Below, piece after piece: positions 43,728 to 54,535 of a stretch of DNA of 64,000 nucleotides. The DNA comes from Anisodus tanguticus (taxonomy: Eukaryota > Streptophyta > Magnoliopsida > Solanales > Solanaceae), in assembly GCA_034509755.1 (NCBI GenBank), contig CM067557.1, positions 12,934,001 to 12,998,000 on the forward strand, read 5' to 3'. How positions within the stretch are numbered: the first letter of the stretch is position 1; each line of letters opens with the position of its first letter. A model generated the notes under the pieces. That model was not told the DNA's origin. It made no database searches and saw only the letters and a list, made by a program, of their open reading frames with translations. The position numbers and the translations under genes were made by a program.

Positions 43728-44099
43728 ACTCAACTTAAAAAAATGTAACCATTTATATTACGGAGAAAATGAAGTGAGAAATCAAATCAACTTATACATC
43801 TTATAGCATTGAAGAATCAAATGGAATAACTTTGAGAAAAAACAATACACAGACACTGTTGAGATAATATTGTACAAACTAATACAAAGGAAATAAAGGA
43901 GGGAACACTAACAAAAGAATAACAAATCAAGTTTCTGTCTTCTTTCTTATAGTAACCATCAAACATAGAGCAAGTAAAAAAAAAATGCAACTTTTAGACA
44001 CAGACAAATTAAAAAAAATAATATATATAATATTCATCAAGCCTTTGTCCGGTTCCAACGCATAGCGGGATCTTAGTGCACTGGACTGCCCTTTATTCA
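43728..44099 (-). other. 3' flank of the PCaP1-like gene
   Basis: Contains the presumed 3' UTR and downstream region. The only identified item is a short SINE piece at 44048-44093. No separate gene. Confidence 0.7.
44048..44093 (+). mobile_element. 46-bp SINE tail inserted just after the PCaP1-like stop codon
   Basis: TCCGGTTCCAACGCATAGCG, GGATCTTAGTGCACTGGACT, GCCCTT matches the 3' end of the SINE at 36495-36562 in opposite orientation. It is flanked by an exact 17-bp direct repeat TATTCATCAAGCCTTTG (44031-44047 and 44094-44110), its target duplication. The right copy holds the gene's last codons and stop. Confidence 0.88.
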
Positions 44100-44377
44100 T
44101 CAAGCCTTTGGTGGTGCTGGTGCTTCTTCCACGGGTTCCTCTTCCTTCTTAGCTTCTGCAGCTTCAACAACTATGTCCTTCTCCTTCACCTCGCCGGTTG
44201 TCTCTCCTTCTGCTGTTGTACCTTCCACTTCAGCTGGGGCCGCGTCGGCTTCTTTCTTTTCGTCTGTGACGACTATAAATGTGGATACTTTCTCGAACAC
44301 AAAGAGAATTGGGCCGGCTACATTCGATGGCCCAAAGCTTGAACTTGCTTCGCTAACTGCTTTTGATCCCGGAAATT
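44100..44377 (-). CDS. PCAP1: PCaP1-like exon 4
   Basis: Encodes EFPGSKAVSEASSSFGPSNV, GPILFVFEKVSTFIVVTDEK and an acidic tail ending EEPVEEAPAPPKA, then TGA. The acidic tail is variable in length across the family. Confidence 0.92.
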
Positions 44378-47300
44378 CTTCATTTATTACAAGTACGGAG
44401 AAGATAACCAAAATGTTGTTAGTTCCATGATGTAAGTAAATACCATTACAGTTTAATTTCTGTACACAAACAATATATCAAATCATTTACTAAAGATGAT
44501 AGCTTAAGTTTTATACACCATCAGACAATTTTTTACATTACCGGGTCATTTATATGATATTAATAAGTGTTAAATATACGTAATACACACACAATATACA
44601 TGCGTATATTGCTCTCGGAATTTCCCCTTCAAGTACCATATATAGAGTATATATTTAGGTAATATTTAGTCTCCTAGTTTAGGTAATATTGTAATGTAAT
44701 TAGTATTGTACACTTAACATAATAATTGTATTACCATAAATGTTTGCTTGCAATCATACTATACCGGGTCATTTATATGATATTAATACGTAAGCTTTTT
44801 TAAATACAAAACTCAACAGATAATTACGTCTAACTGGCCATAGTAAGTGGCACAACATGTCTAGAAAATGAAGAAGGCAACTTGTTACCACATGTTAAAT
44901 TGCGCTGAGTGCAAGGATAACTTATTCTATCAATATACATAAGTTGAATTCATATAGTGATCTCAGGTTTTCAATTAATGTGAACCTTTTTGATTGAAGT
45001 TAATGGAGTTTAAAAAAAAGAAGAAAAACTTTTGAAAAACTATAGTCTTAAATATATCATATACAAGACTTTTATTGAAACCCATAGTCCTAAATATATA
45101 TGTCATAAATTAAGAATAAAATAAAAAGTTTAAATTAAACTATTTTTAAATTTATATTTAGAAAAAAATCAAATTTTTAAAGGTACTAAAAATATAATAA
45201 TATCACATAATTTAAAACAGAGGAAGTAGTAAGTAAAATAAATGAAGACTTACCGATCTTGACAAGCTCATCAAGGAATTTCTGGACCTCAGCTGAGTGT
45301 TTCTTAAGCCCTGCACCCTTTGGTTTCTTCACCAAAGTCTATATTTATTTTTTCATCATAATAAAGAGATTATAAGAGTCAGTGGCTAAGTCAAGAATTC
45401 AAATAAGGGGATTCAAGAAAATATTTCTCATGCCAAGGAAATTTAATAACTTATATATATGCGCAAGTAATTTTTTCTCTAGATACATAATAATTTTTTA
45501 ACAAAGGGAGTTCAATTGAACCCCTTGCACCCCTTTGCCTTCGATCCTGATAACAGTAAGTTCAATGTTTGCTTCCAATCATACTATATAATAATTCTGC
45601 TAAAATATCCATCTTGAAATATAAATTGAGTAATTAAATACCTTGATCTCAACTGCAGTAGCTTCATAAATTTGAACAACTTTGGTTTGAAGCTCAGTTT
45701 TCTTCTCTTCAAACTCTTTGCTGTACTGCTCCTGAAATTTATTAGACAGTAACTCGTGTAACGTATTTGTTTGTAAGCCGTGGTGGAATCAATATTTTTA
45801 TTAAGGGGTCAAAGAGCTTTAACATCTACTATATATTCATAATAAATAATTTTAATCTTATATATATAATGTAAATTTCCGCCGAAGAGGGTTTGGATGT
45901 GTTGGAAATTTACTAAATGTGGAATTAAGTATATCCCATTAATTTATCACTCGAACAATTGGGGCCCGCACGTCGGAAACGTCGTTTCCACACACGTGCA
46001 CACGTAGTGCCAAGTATCGCAAATTTCATTAGTGAAAGAGATATTAGTACGTATGTAATACGTTTGAGACATAGAATTATGGACGGTTATTGACCAAATG
46101 ACAAAGTATTCCACGTTGGTAAACGAAGGAAGAAGTGTAAGATGAAACGAGTCAAAATTCGCCGCGGAGCCGTGAAGGGCCGCGGCGCCACACCGTCGGA
46201 GCCGCGGCGCCGAAGCGCCTCCCAGGCAGCGCCGCAACGCAAATTGGTTGGCCAGTCACTGGAGCCGCGGCGCTTCGGAGGCAAAATGCTGCGACGGGAA
46301 GTTGGAAAAATCTGACCTTTGGGCTGGTTTTGAAGCATTGATTCTCCATTAATTGGCACATGAATTCAACTATTATTTGGCTGAATGTAACCCCTCAATC
46401 AAGTGCCATTACATGGCTATTGAAGGCCATTAGTTGGCTAGTTGAGGGGTCTTCTACTTACACTATAAATTGAGGCCTTTGCCTCAATTGAACACAACAC
46501 TCAACACTTAAAAAATACTCTAGATTTTCTGAATTCATCTTCTTCCTCTCTAGTAAAGTTACTATACTCAAAGTTCTTCAAGAGTAACACTTGAGTTTCC
46601 TTTGCTCATTTGTTAAGTTGTTGTTGTATCTTGGGAGACTATTGCTCAACACCGTAAAAGGAGATATACAGGGCAATCTTGTCTTAAAGACAGAGTGCCA
46701 TCACTCGACTCAACAAATCACATAAGCAGTTTGTTAAGTTCTTGATTTCCAGTTTATTGTAATATTTAGTTTATCATTTCTTACTATTGTAATAGTTACT
46801 TATTTCCCGTTCTCTACAACAATTGTATCCCAAAATTTTTAAGACAAGACTTTGTTGTAAGTACCTAGAAAGATGACTGGAAGAGATCAAACTGCTTCTG
46901 ATTCTGCTGCTGCTACTCAAGGCAATCCCTCTGCCTTCCCCACTGCTCAAGACACTCCTAAAGCCTTTCCGGTTGCTCAAGGCTCATCCAACGCCTTTAC
47001 TGCCGCTCAAGGGAACATTGTCGTTCATCCACCCGTTGCATTTCACCATGAACGCCCTGAAAAGTTCATGGGCTCAAACTTCAAGAGATGACAACAGAAG
47101 ATGCTATTCTACCTGACTGTTATGGAAATGGCACGTTTCCTAACAGAAGATCCTCCACAAGCTGGAGATGAAATGGACTCTTCGCCTTCTGAAACGGCTG
47201 AAGGGGGCCTAGGTATCCATGTCATTAATGGCATGAATATGGTTCTTGATGCATGGAGTCATAGTGATTTCATATGTAAGAATTACATATTGAACTACTT

Positions 47301-50300
47301 GTCAAACCCTCTCTACACGGTGTATTGCATCGTAGGCAGTGCCAAAGAGTTGTGGGAGAAGCTGCAAAAGAAGTACAACACACAAGATGCAGGTACTAAG
47401 AAATTCATCGTTGGGAAATTTTTGAAATTTCAAATGATGGATAGTAAAACAGTGATGTCCCAAGTCCAGGAATTTCAAATGATTCTACATCACCTGGATT
47501 TGAAAGGTATGAAACCAAATGAGCAGTTTTTGGTTGCATCACTAATTGAAAAGTTACCTCATTCGTGGAATGGGTTACTTAAAACTCAAGACAAATGAGA
47601 TGACCTTTGAAGAACTTATTATCAAACTCCAAATTCAGGAAGATAATAAGAAGGCCTTGCCTAGGGGTAAACAACCCGTTGAGGCAAAGGTAAATCTGGC
47701 TGAGGCCAAAGGGAACCCAAGCAAGAAGCGCATGGGCAACAACGCTTCCTCTGACATGCTGGGGGTAGGAAAGGTAGTCCTGAAGATGACTTCTGGAAAG
47801 AAGCTCACTCTGAAGGAAGTGATGCATGTTCTTGAGATTAGAAGAAATTTAATTTCATGTCATTTATTGGTTAATGTTGGTTTTAGGCTAGTATTTGAGT
47901 CCAATAAATTTGTAGTCACTAAGAATGTAACGTTTGTGGGAAGAAGATTCGTCTGTGAAGGCCTTTTCAAAGTTAACGCCATGTCTGTATTACGTACAAG
48001 CAACAATATTGAAGTTTCTTCTTACTTGCTTGAGTCTTCTAATTTATGACATCATAGATTAGGACATGTAAACTACAAGTCAATCCAAAGGTTGGTAAAG
48101 TTGGAGTTGTTGCCGTCTATCGACATAAACCCTCAACATAAATGTGAGGTGTGCGTAGAGGCAAAACTCACAAAGCTTCCTTTTTGATCCGTCGAAAGGA
48201 ATACCGCTCCTCTAGAACTTATTCACACAGATATATGTGATTCGAAGTTTGCACAAACTAGAGGGGGGAACAAGTACTTTGTGACATTCATTGATGATAA
48301 CACAAGGTATTGTTACCTTTACTTGTAAGGATGAAGCCTTTGAAACATTCTGACGTTACAAAGCAGAAGTTGAGAACTAACTAAGCATGTAGATTAAATC
48401 CACTCGTAGCGATAGATGGGAAGAATATGTAGCGCCATTTGAGGAATATTGTGTCCAATCAGGCATTGTTCATCAAACGACGGCTCCATACTCACCTCAA
48501 TCGAATGGTGTGGCGGAACGTAAGAACCACACATTGAAGAAAATGATGAATGCATTGCTCATCAATTCTGGTCTTCCCCAAAATATGTAGGGAGAAGCTG
48601 TCCTTACCGCTAATACGATTCTTAACAGAGGCCCACATAAGGGTAAGGACAAAACTCCATATGAATCATGGAAAGGAAAGAAACCCACCTATAAATATTT
48701 AAATGTGTGGGGTTGTCTGGCAAAGGTCGAAGTACCCAAGTCAAAGCAGATCAAGATTGGGCCTAAGACTGTAGATTGCATATTCATCGGATATGCAAAT
48801 AACAGTAGTGCTTATCGCTTCTTAGTGCATAAGTCAGATATTCCAGATATCCAAGGGGGTACAATCATGGAATCAAGGAATGCACAATTCTTTGAAGATA
48901 CCTTTCCGAAAGGAAAAAGACATAACCTCTCACAAACGAAGTTATGAACAAAGCTCTCAGGAACCGGGAGTCGTTGACGGCCCGGATCTAGATGGTTCAG
49001 ATCTAGTGGATCTCGAAGTGGTTGAATATCCGGAATCTAGTATTCCAGATTCTCAGAACTTGGAGACTCCAGAGATGGAACTAAGACGAAGTAAAATGGA
49101 CAAGAAGGATAAATCCTTCGGTCCTGACTTTGTAGCTTATATGGTTGATGATGAACCAAGGACAATTGCTGAAGCATTGTCAACTCTAGAGGCACCGCTC
49201 TGGAAAGAAACTATTGAGAGTGAAATAGGCTCCATTCTGCATAACCATACTTGGGAGTTGGTTGATCTTCCTCCGAGAAATAAACCGTTGGGTTGTAAGT
49301 GGATACTCAAACGGAAGTATAAAGCAGATGGGTCTATAAATAAGTACAAGGCCAGGTTGGTAGTCAAGGGCTATCGGCAAAAGGAAGGCCTTGACTACTT
49401 TGACACGTACTCCCCGGTGTCTAGGATGACGTCCATACGAGTATTCATTGCGATCACAGCATTGCGTGACCTTGAGATACATCAAATGGATGTCAAGACA
49501 ACCTTCCTAAATGGCGATTTGGAAGAAGAAATCTATATGGAATAACTCGAGGGGTATGTGGTTCCAGGGCAAGAGAAGAAAGTCTGTCGGCTTGTCAAAT
49601 CTCTGTACGGGCTGAAACAAGCCTCGAAGCAATGGCATGAAAAATTTGATAGTACTCTACTATCGAAGGGTTTCGCCATTAATGAGTGTGACAAATGTGT
49701 CTACATGAAAGGTAACTCTGACTCGTTCGTTATGATATGCCTGTATGTAGATGACATGTTGATCACATGGAGCAGTCCTAACATAATTCTACAGACTAAG
49801 AACATGTTGAAACAATGCTTCGACATGTAGGATATGGGTATCGCAGATGTCATCTTAAGGATAAAAATCTCTAAGTCGTCTGACAGACCGGTCTTATCTC
49901 AGTCTCACTACATCGAGGATGTTTTGAGAAAGTTTGAGATGTTTGACAGTTCGTCTATAAAGTCACCAATGGATAGAAATCAAAAGCTTGATAAAAATCG
50001 TGGTGCACCCATATGCCAGGAGCAATATGCACAAGTGATTGGTAGTTTGATGTACATAATAAACTGCACCCGACCTGATATTGCTTATGCAATCAACAAG
50101 TTGGCTAGGTTTACCCGTAATTCGAGTAATGATCACTGGAAGGCGTTGAATCGGGTACTACAATACCTGAAATACACGCTAACTTATAGGTTGCATTATT
50201 GGAGATATCCAGCTGTACTAGAGGGGTACAGTGATGCAAACTGGATATCTGACATAGAGAACACCAAGTCCACCAGTGGGTATGTATTTACAATTGGTGG

Positions 50301-52806
50301 TGGGGCTGTGTCTTGGAAATCCTCTAAGCAAACTTGCATCGCCCGATCCACGGTGGAATCAGAGTTTACCGCTTTAGACAAAGCATGAGAACAAGCTGAG
50401 TGGCTTCACGACTTCTTAGAGGATGTTCCTTATTGGAACAAACCCGTACCTTCTGTAGTGATCCACTGCGACAGCCAGTCGGCTCTAGGAAGGGCACATA
50501 ATTCTATGTACAATGGCAAGTCTCGTCATATTCGATGGAGACATAAGATCGTTAGACAGCTGATCACCACGGGTATAATATCCATTGATTACATAAAATC
50601 AAAAGATAATATAGCAGACCCACTGACAAAAGGCTTACCCAAGGATCAGATGTTCTGCATGTCTAGGGGAACGGGCTTAAAATCCAAAGTATAAGGATCA
50701 ATACGGTGGTAACCCAACCTTACTGACTGGAGATCCCAGGAATTAGGTTCAATGGGAAAACTAAGCTGTAAAGGTTCAGTAGATCGCTTCGGTGGAAGTA
50801 TGAGCACTTCAGATAGTTATTTATGTGAAGAAACACCAAATTCAAAGCCGTTCCCGCGATAGACTATAAGTGCTATCTGCAGTGTGAGTGAAGGTTAAGT
50901 TTCCAAAACCTTTAATGGTCCTCACCGGTTGAGGTTAGGTTAGAGAAACTTTTAATGGTTCCTAAACACTTGTAAAGTGGGGTATAACATGATACCTTGT
51001 AGGAGACCACCTATTTAAGTGCGAGGACAGGCCGCCTCAAATGAACGCACTTAAGAATCCAAGAAGTGTCCATGACCACAATGGACAAAACATTACGAAG
51101 AACTAAGTAAGGGAAGTTGTTGTGTTGGTACCGTTGACTTGGATTACACTAAACACTGACGGTTCAAGACATCACATTCACCGCGCAGTAAGTAAGTCCG
51201 ATGGTATTCAACTATGGAAGGTTCAAAGCGTATGCTACCTATTCAGATGCAACATCGGTCCGCTAAAAGATTGCTGGAAAAAGCACCAAGTGTGCGCACC
51301 AAAATCTCTTTCAAGAGGGAATTGTTGGAAATTTACTAAATGTGGAATTAAGTATATCCCATTAATTTATGACTCGAACAATTGGGGACCGCACGTCGGA
51401 AACGTCGTTTCCACACACGTGCACATGTAGTGCCAAGTATCGCAAATTTCATTAGTGAAAGAGATATTGGTACGTATGTAATACATTTGAGACATAGAAT
51501 TATGGACGGTTATTGGCCAAATGAAAAAGTATTCCACGTTGGTAAACGAAGGAAGAAGTGTACGAAGTGTAAGATGAAACGAATCGGAAATCGCCGCGGA
51601 GCCGTGAAGGGCCGCGGCGCCACACCGTCGGAGCCGCGGCGCCTCCCACGCGCTAATTGGTTGGCCAGTCACTGGAGCCGCGACGCTAATTCACAGAGCC
51701 GCGACGCTTCGGAGGCAGAATGCTGCGACGGTAAGTTGGAAAAATCTGACCTTTGGGCTGGTTTTGGAGCATTGATTCTCCATTACTTGGCACATGAATT
51801 CAGCCATTATTTGGCTGAATGTAACCCCTAAATCAAGTGCCATTACATGGCTATTGAAGGCCATTAGTTGGCTAGTTGAGGGGTATTTTACTTACACTAT
51901 AAATTGAGGCCTTTGCCTCAATTGAACACAACACTTAGAAAATACTCCAGATTTTCTGAATTCATCTTCTTCCTCTCTAGCAAATTTACTATACTCAAAG
52001 TTCTTCAAGAGTAACACTTGAGTTTCCTTTGCTAATTTGTTAAGTTGATGTTGTGTCTTGGGAGACTATTGCTCAACACCGTAAAAGGAGATATACGGGG
52101 TAATTTTATCTTAAAGACAGAGTGCCATCACTCGACTCAGCAAATCACACAAGCAGTTTGTTAAGTTCTTGATTTCCAGTTTATTGTAATATTTAGTTTA
52201 TCATTTCTTACTATTGTAATAGTTACTTACTTCCCGTTGCCTTCAACAATTGTATCCCAACAAGATGAACCCTTCCCTCTACTCGGCTCCGCCCCTGTTT
52301 GTAAGAACTACGTAACTAAGCAAAGATTCACCGTGCCCTTTAATTATTTTTTGTTGGAATTATGAGGTTTCTTTGCAACAATTACTTCGGAAAGTCCTAT
52401 ATATTAAAAGAAGAGTTCAACTACTATATACTGCCAGTTTAATGGCGTAATAAGAAATATCATTAAGAGTAGTCAAGGTTATATATAATCTATATATATA
52501 ATATAATATTTTCTATAATTTTAATGTATTTTTTCGGTAAAATATGTTCAACTAACCACTCTTCACTCTATTTGTCTATATCAGTAGTTACAATATAAGA
52601 ACTTTTACGGAATCAAATTACAACCATATATAACAAGTGAGATTAATAACCTGAACAAATAAACTAAGTTATTTGTTATTATAACTTTTTTTTTTTACCT
52701 TAGCCTCGTCAAAAGTCTTGCATGCCTCAGCAGAAGCAGCCTTCTTGGGATTTTTCTCAAAGATCTGCTTGATCTTTGGAAGAACCTTTGCTTGCCAGTA
52801 TCCCAT
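44100..52806 (-). CDS. PCAP1: DREPP/PCaP1-like plasma-membrane cation-binding protein, 4 exons, 186 aa
   Basis: Plant-specific hydrophilic protein attached to the plasma membrane. In Arabidopsis PCaP1 it binds Ca2+/Cu2+, phosphoinositides and calmodulin and affects microtubules or actin. Exons, right to left: 52806-52699, 45731-45642, 45338-45254, 44377-44100; GT-AG introns, frame kept. The N terminus MGYWQAKVLPKIKQIFEKNP keeps Gly2, the N-myristoylation position, and a Lys-rich lipid-binding stretch. The middle has EQYSKEFEEKKTELQTKVVQ and KKHSAEVQKFLDELVKIEFP; the conserved GPILFVFEKVSTFIV follows; the tail is acidic, rich in E, A, K and P. Length is close to the family's (about 185-225). 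Intron 1 is enlarged to 7 kb by a copia insertion; exons look intact. Confidence 0.93.
44378..45253 (-). other. PCaP1-like intron 3
   Basis: 876-bp AT-rich intron. The segment ATACCGGGTCATTTATATGA is present twice (near 44539 and 44762), a short direct repeat; nothing else is recognised. Intron 2 (45339-45641) is 303 bp and has no recognised element. Confidence 0.75.
45254..45338 (-). CDS. PCAP1: PCaP1-like exon 3
   Basis: Encodes TLVKKPKGAGLKKHSAEVQK and FLDELVKI; it ends inside a Glu codon completed by exon 4 (IEFPGSK). Confidence 0.92.
45642..45731 (-). CDS. PCAP1: PCaP1-like exon 2 (30 codons)
   Basis: Encodes EQYSKEFEEKKTELQTKVVQ and IYEATAVEIK, highly conserved in DREPP proteins and likely helical. 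Bounded by AG acceptor and GT donor. Confidence 0.93.
45900..46835 (+). repeat. 5' LTR (936 bp) of the plus-strand copia element
   Basis: Starts TGTTGGAAATTTACTAAATG. Contains a GC-rich block of GGAGCCGCGGCGC units (46155-46290), a TATA-like CACTATAAATTGAGG near 46460, and the segment TCTTGTCTTAAA (46677-46688) complementary to the sequence after the LTR. Confidence 0.95.
46836..46849 (+). promoter_or_regulatory. Candidate non-tRNA primer site after the 5' LTR
   Basis: TT then TTTAAGACAAGA (46838-46849), the exact reverse complement of TCTTGTCTTAAA at 46677-46688 in the LTR. No TGG-initial tRNA complement is present at the LTR border. Role inferred only. Confidence 0.5.
46873..47757 (+). pseudogene. 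gag of the plus-strand copia element
   Basis: MTGRDQTASDSAAATQGNPS with repeated AFP.AQG units, then HHERPEKFMGSNFKR and a stop (near 47090), then MLFYLTVMEMARFLTEDPPQ, and after another break MTFEELIIKLQIQEDNKKAL. The CCHC zinc knuckle expected after NPSKKR is absent: the frame jumps straight to the sequence before integrase. Confidence 0.88.
47758..48715 (+). pseudogene. pre-integrase and integrase, broken
   Basis: KMTSGKKLTLKEVMHVLEIR and FESNKFVVTKNVTFVGRRFV (GAG_pre-integrase), then after a stop HHRLGHVNYKSIQRLVKL..., HTDICDSKF, a frameshift near 48330, and NGVAERKNHTLKKMMNALLI. Protease is missing, several in-frame stops. Confidence 0.85.
48716..50694 (+). pseudogene. reverse transcriptase and RNase H, broken
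   Basis: LAKVEVPKSKQIKIGPKTVD, then (frame change near 48880) WELVDLPPRNKPLGCKWILK and a stop at about 49543, CRLVKSLYGLKQASKQWHEK, YVDD in MICLYVDDMLITWSSP, a stop near 49830, [40 protein letters not shown], a stop near 50387, and HCDSQSALGRAHNSMYNGKS. RNase H is more complete than in the minus-strand copy. Confidence 0.88.
51311..51322 (+). promoter_or_regulatory. Polypurine tract of the plus-strand copia element
   Basis: CAAGAGGGAAT directly before the 3' LTR, matching CAAGAGGGGAT at the same place in the minus-strand relative. Expected primer for plus-strand DNA synthesis. Confidence 0.8.
51323..52262 (+). repeat. 3' LTR (940 bp) of the plus-strand copia element
   Basis: Near-identical to 45900-46835 with small insertions and deletions, mainly in the GC-rich block (51590-51715). 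The complementary segment is changed here to TTTTATCTTAAA. Confidence 0.95.
52699..52806 (-). CDS. PCAP1: PCaP1-like exon 1 (36 codons)
   Basis: ATG at 52806. Encodes MGYWQAKVLPKIKQIFEKNP and KKAASAEACKTFDEAK, ending at a GT donor. Gly2 and the Lys cluster are the membrane-anchoring features of the family. Confidence 0.93.
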
Positions 52807-52969
52807 CTTTATTTCTTTAACTCAAAATACACAGAGAAAATATGTATATCTGCAGCCAAAAGAAGTATACAAGATGAAAATTCTTGCTATACATGGAGTA
52901 ATATATTTGCTAATCCTCAAAAAGATTAATAAGTAAAATGAAAGAGATCCGGTACTAAAAAAACAGGAA

Positions 52970-53245
52970 TGAGAGAACGGACAAATTCTGTAGCTAAACA
53001 ACAAATTCGTTGCTAAGCAAAACTACTGGAAAAATAGGAATTAGCGATGGATAAATTTTATAGATAAACAACCAAATTCGTTGCTAATCATATTTAACGA
53101 TGGATTAGCAACGTATTATAAAAAAACTACTGAAAAAATTAAAAATTAATGACGGACAAATTCTGTAGCTAAACAGCAAAATCCGTTGCTAATCCTATAT
53201 AACGATGGATTAGCAATAAATTATAAAAAAAAATGGTTAGCTACG
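52970..53245. repeat. Tandem transposon-like repeat close to the PCaP1-like start
   Basis: Units with GGACAAATTCTGTAGCTAAA, AATTCGTTGCTAATC and TAACGATGGATTAGCAA occur two to three times at about 120-bp spacing. ACTACTGGAAAAATAGG (about 53020) and ACTACTGAAAAAATT (about 53125) resemble CACTA-type transposon ends. It lies 160-440 bp upstream of the ATG, so it may be part of the promoter. Confidence 0.55.
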
Positions 53246-53430
53246 GACAGTTTAACGACATATTAACGATGAAATTCATAGTTGATTCTAATTTTTTTTT
53301 GGTGGTAAGAAAACAAGAAGGAGTGAGTGTTTACTTACATGAATATGAAGAAAGCAAACTGAATATCTCTCCTCTTTGTTTGCAATTATATGCTTTTGGC
53401 TCTCTAATAATAAAACAGATAGCTGGTGTG

Positions 53431-53520
53431 CTAATATATATATATATATATATATAAAAGTGGACAATTTAGCAAAACTTTTCTTTTTATAGCCAACTGT
53501 ATATATATATATATATATGT
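53431..53520. repeat. Two TA microsatellites
   Basis: TA runs near 53431-53456 and 53500-53518, separated by a segment (GTGGACAATTTAGCAAAACT) that is itself repeated after the second run (about 53530). Confidence 0.85.
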
Positions 53521-54424
53521 AGATATATATGGACAATTTAGCAAAACTTTTCTTAATGTGGCCAACTGTGCTTCCAAATATAAGGCCTTGATACCAACAA
53601 AGACTATTATTTCAAAATCAAATACAGGGTCTTTCTCATTATTTACGTTTGTACCCTATGTCTATCACCAAAATGACCTACCCCATCTCACCTCTGGCTT
53701 TTTTCATGGACAGGGACAAATTAGAATTTGAGCATTGGATGCTCGCACAGTACACATGTTTTTTCTTAAAAAAATATTTTATACCAAATTCACCCTTAAG
53801 GTTTAAAAGAAATAAAGGTTATCATAGTTTATTGTATTTATTAATTTAATATTATGCTCACTTGTGAAATTATATCGGTTATTTTATTGTTATTGTTATT
53901 ATTGTCATATTCGTCTCTTTTTCTTGGATCAGATATGATCGGATGAAAACTTATAAATTAGAGTTTGACCTAAATGAAGAAGCTGGAAATCTTGAGAAAT
54001 TAAAATTTAAATCTTAACAGAGATAAAAAAGTTTAAGTAATTACTTTACATTTGCCTAAATTATTTAACAGAATTACTCGATATATATTGATAGATTGTA
54101 ACATGTACTTAGTTAAAGAATCGCGGTGCACATAAACTGTCTTGGAAATGAAACGTTACCATGCTTGCACACACATGTTTTATTATTAATAAATATCTTG
54201 TCCTGGATAAAAGGTCTCACGAGTCACAAACTTAGATACTAGACCGCGACCCAAATGATGTGGATGAAATCATGAAAAATTAAGATTCAAATCTTAACAG
54301 AGAAAACAAATGTTAGGTAGTTTCTTTTTACATATCTAGACGTTATTGACATAGTTGCTTGATATATATACTGATGAGATAGCATGCATCTAGTGAATAA
54401 TTGAGATACATACAAGTTGACACA

Positions 54425-54535
54425 ATATCACAACAACAATATATCAAATGTAATATCATAAATGGGGTCTAAGAAAAATAGAATGTACGTAGATTTTATC
54501 CCTACGTTTATAAAAAAAAAAGTCTATGAACTTAT
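54425..54535 (-). mobile_element. RTE LINE/SINE-type tail, diverged
   Basis: TATCACAACAACAATATATC, AAATGTAATATCATAAATGG, GGTCTAAGAAAAATAGAATG, TACGTAGATTTTATCCCTAC follows the order of the minus-strand tail at 30882-31030 with many transitions, suggesting an old copy. Confidence 0.6.

Larger units (their letters stand above)
45900..52262 (+). mobile_element. Ty1-copia LTR retrotransposon in intron 1 of the PCaP1-like gene, defective
   Basis: 6.4-kb element with LTRs 45900-46835 and 51323-52262, ends TGTTGG...CCAACA (the 5' LTR ends CCAAAA by mutation). Flanks GGATG (45895-45899) and AGATG (52263-52267) fit a 5-bp target duplication with one change. It is antisense to the host gene. Without it intron 1 would be about 600 bp. 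Gag and pol are of the same family as the element at 36563-43645 but carry many stops and a deletion of the zinc knuckle and protease. Confidence 0.95.

Noticed and set aside
44100..44430. Plus-strand open frames over PCaP1 exon 4
   Set aside because: Antisense shadows of the acidic, low-complexity C-terminal tail of the PCaP1-like protein.
46087..46361. Open frames in GC-rich DNA with Arg/Ala repeats
   Set aside because: They fall within the LTR of the plus-strand copia element (GGAGCCGCGGCGC units) and differ between its two LTRs.
52970..53245. Possible CRISPR-like regular repeats
   Set aside because: Spacing is irregular, the units are diverged, and the genome is a plant; they fit decayed transposon repeats.
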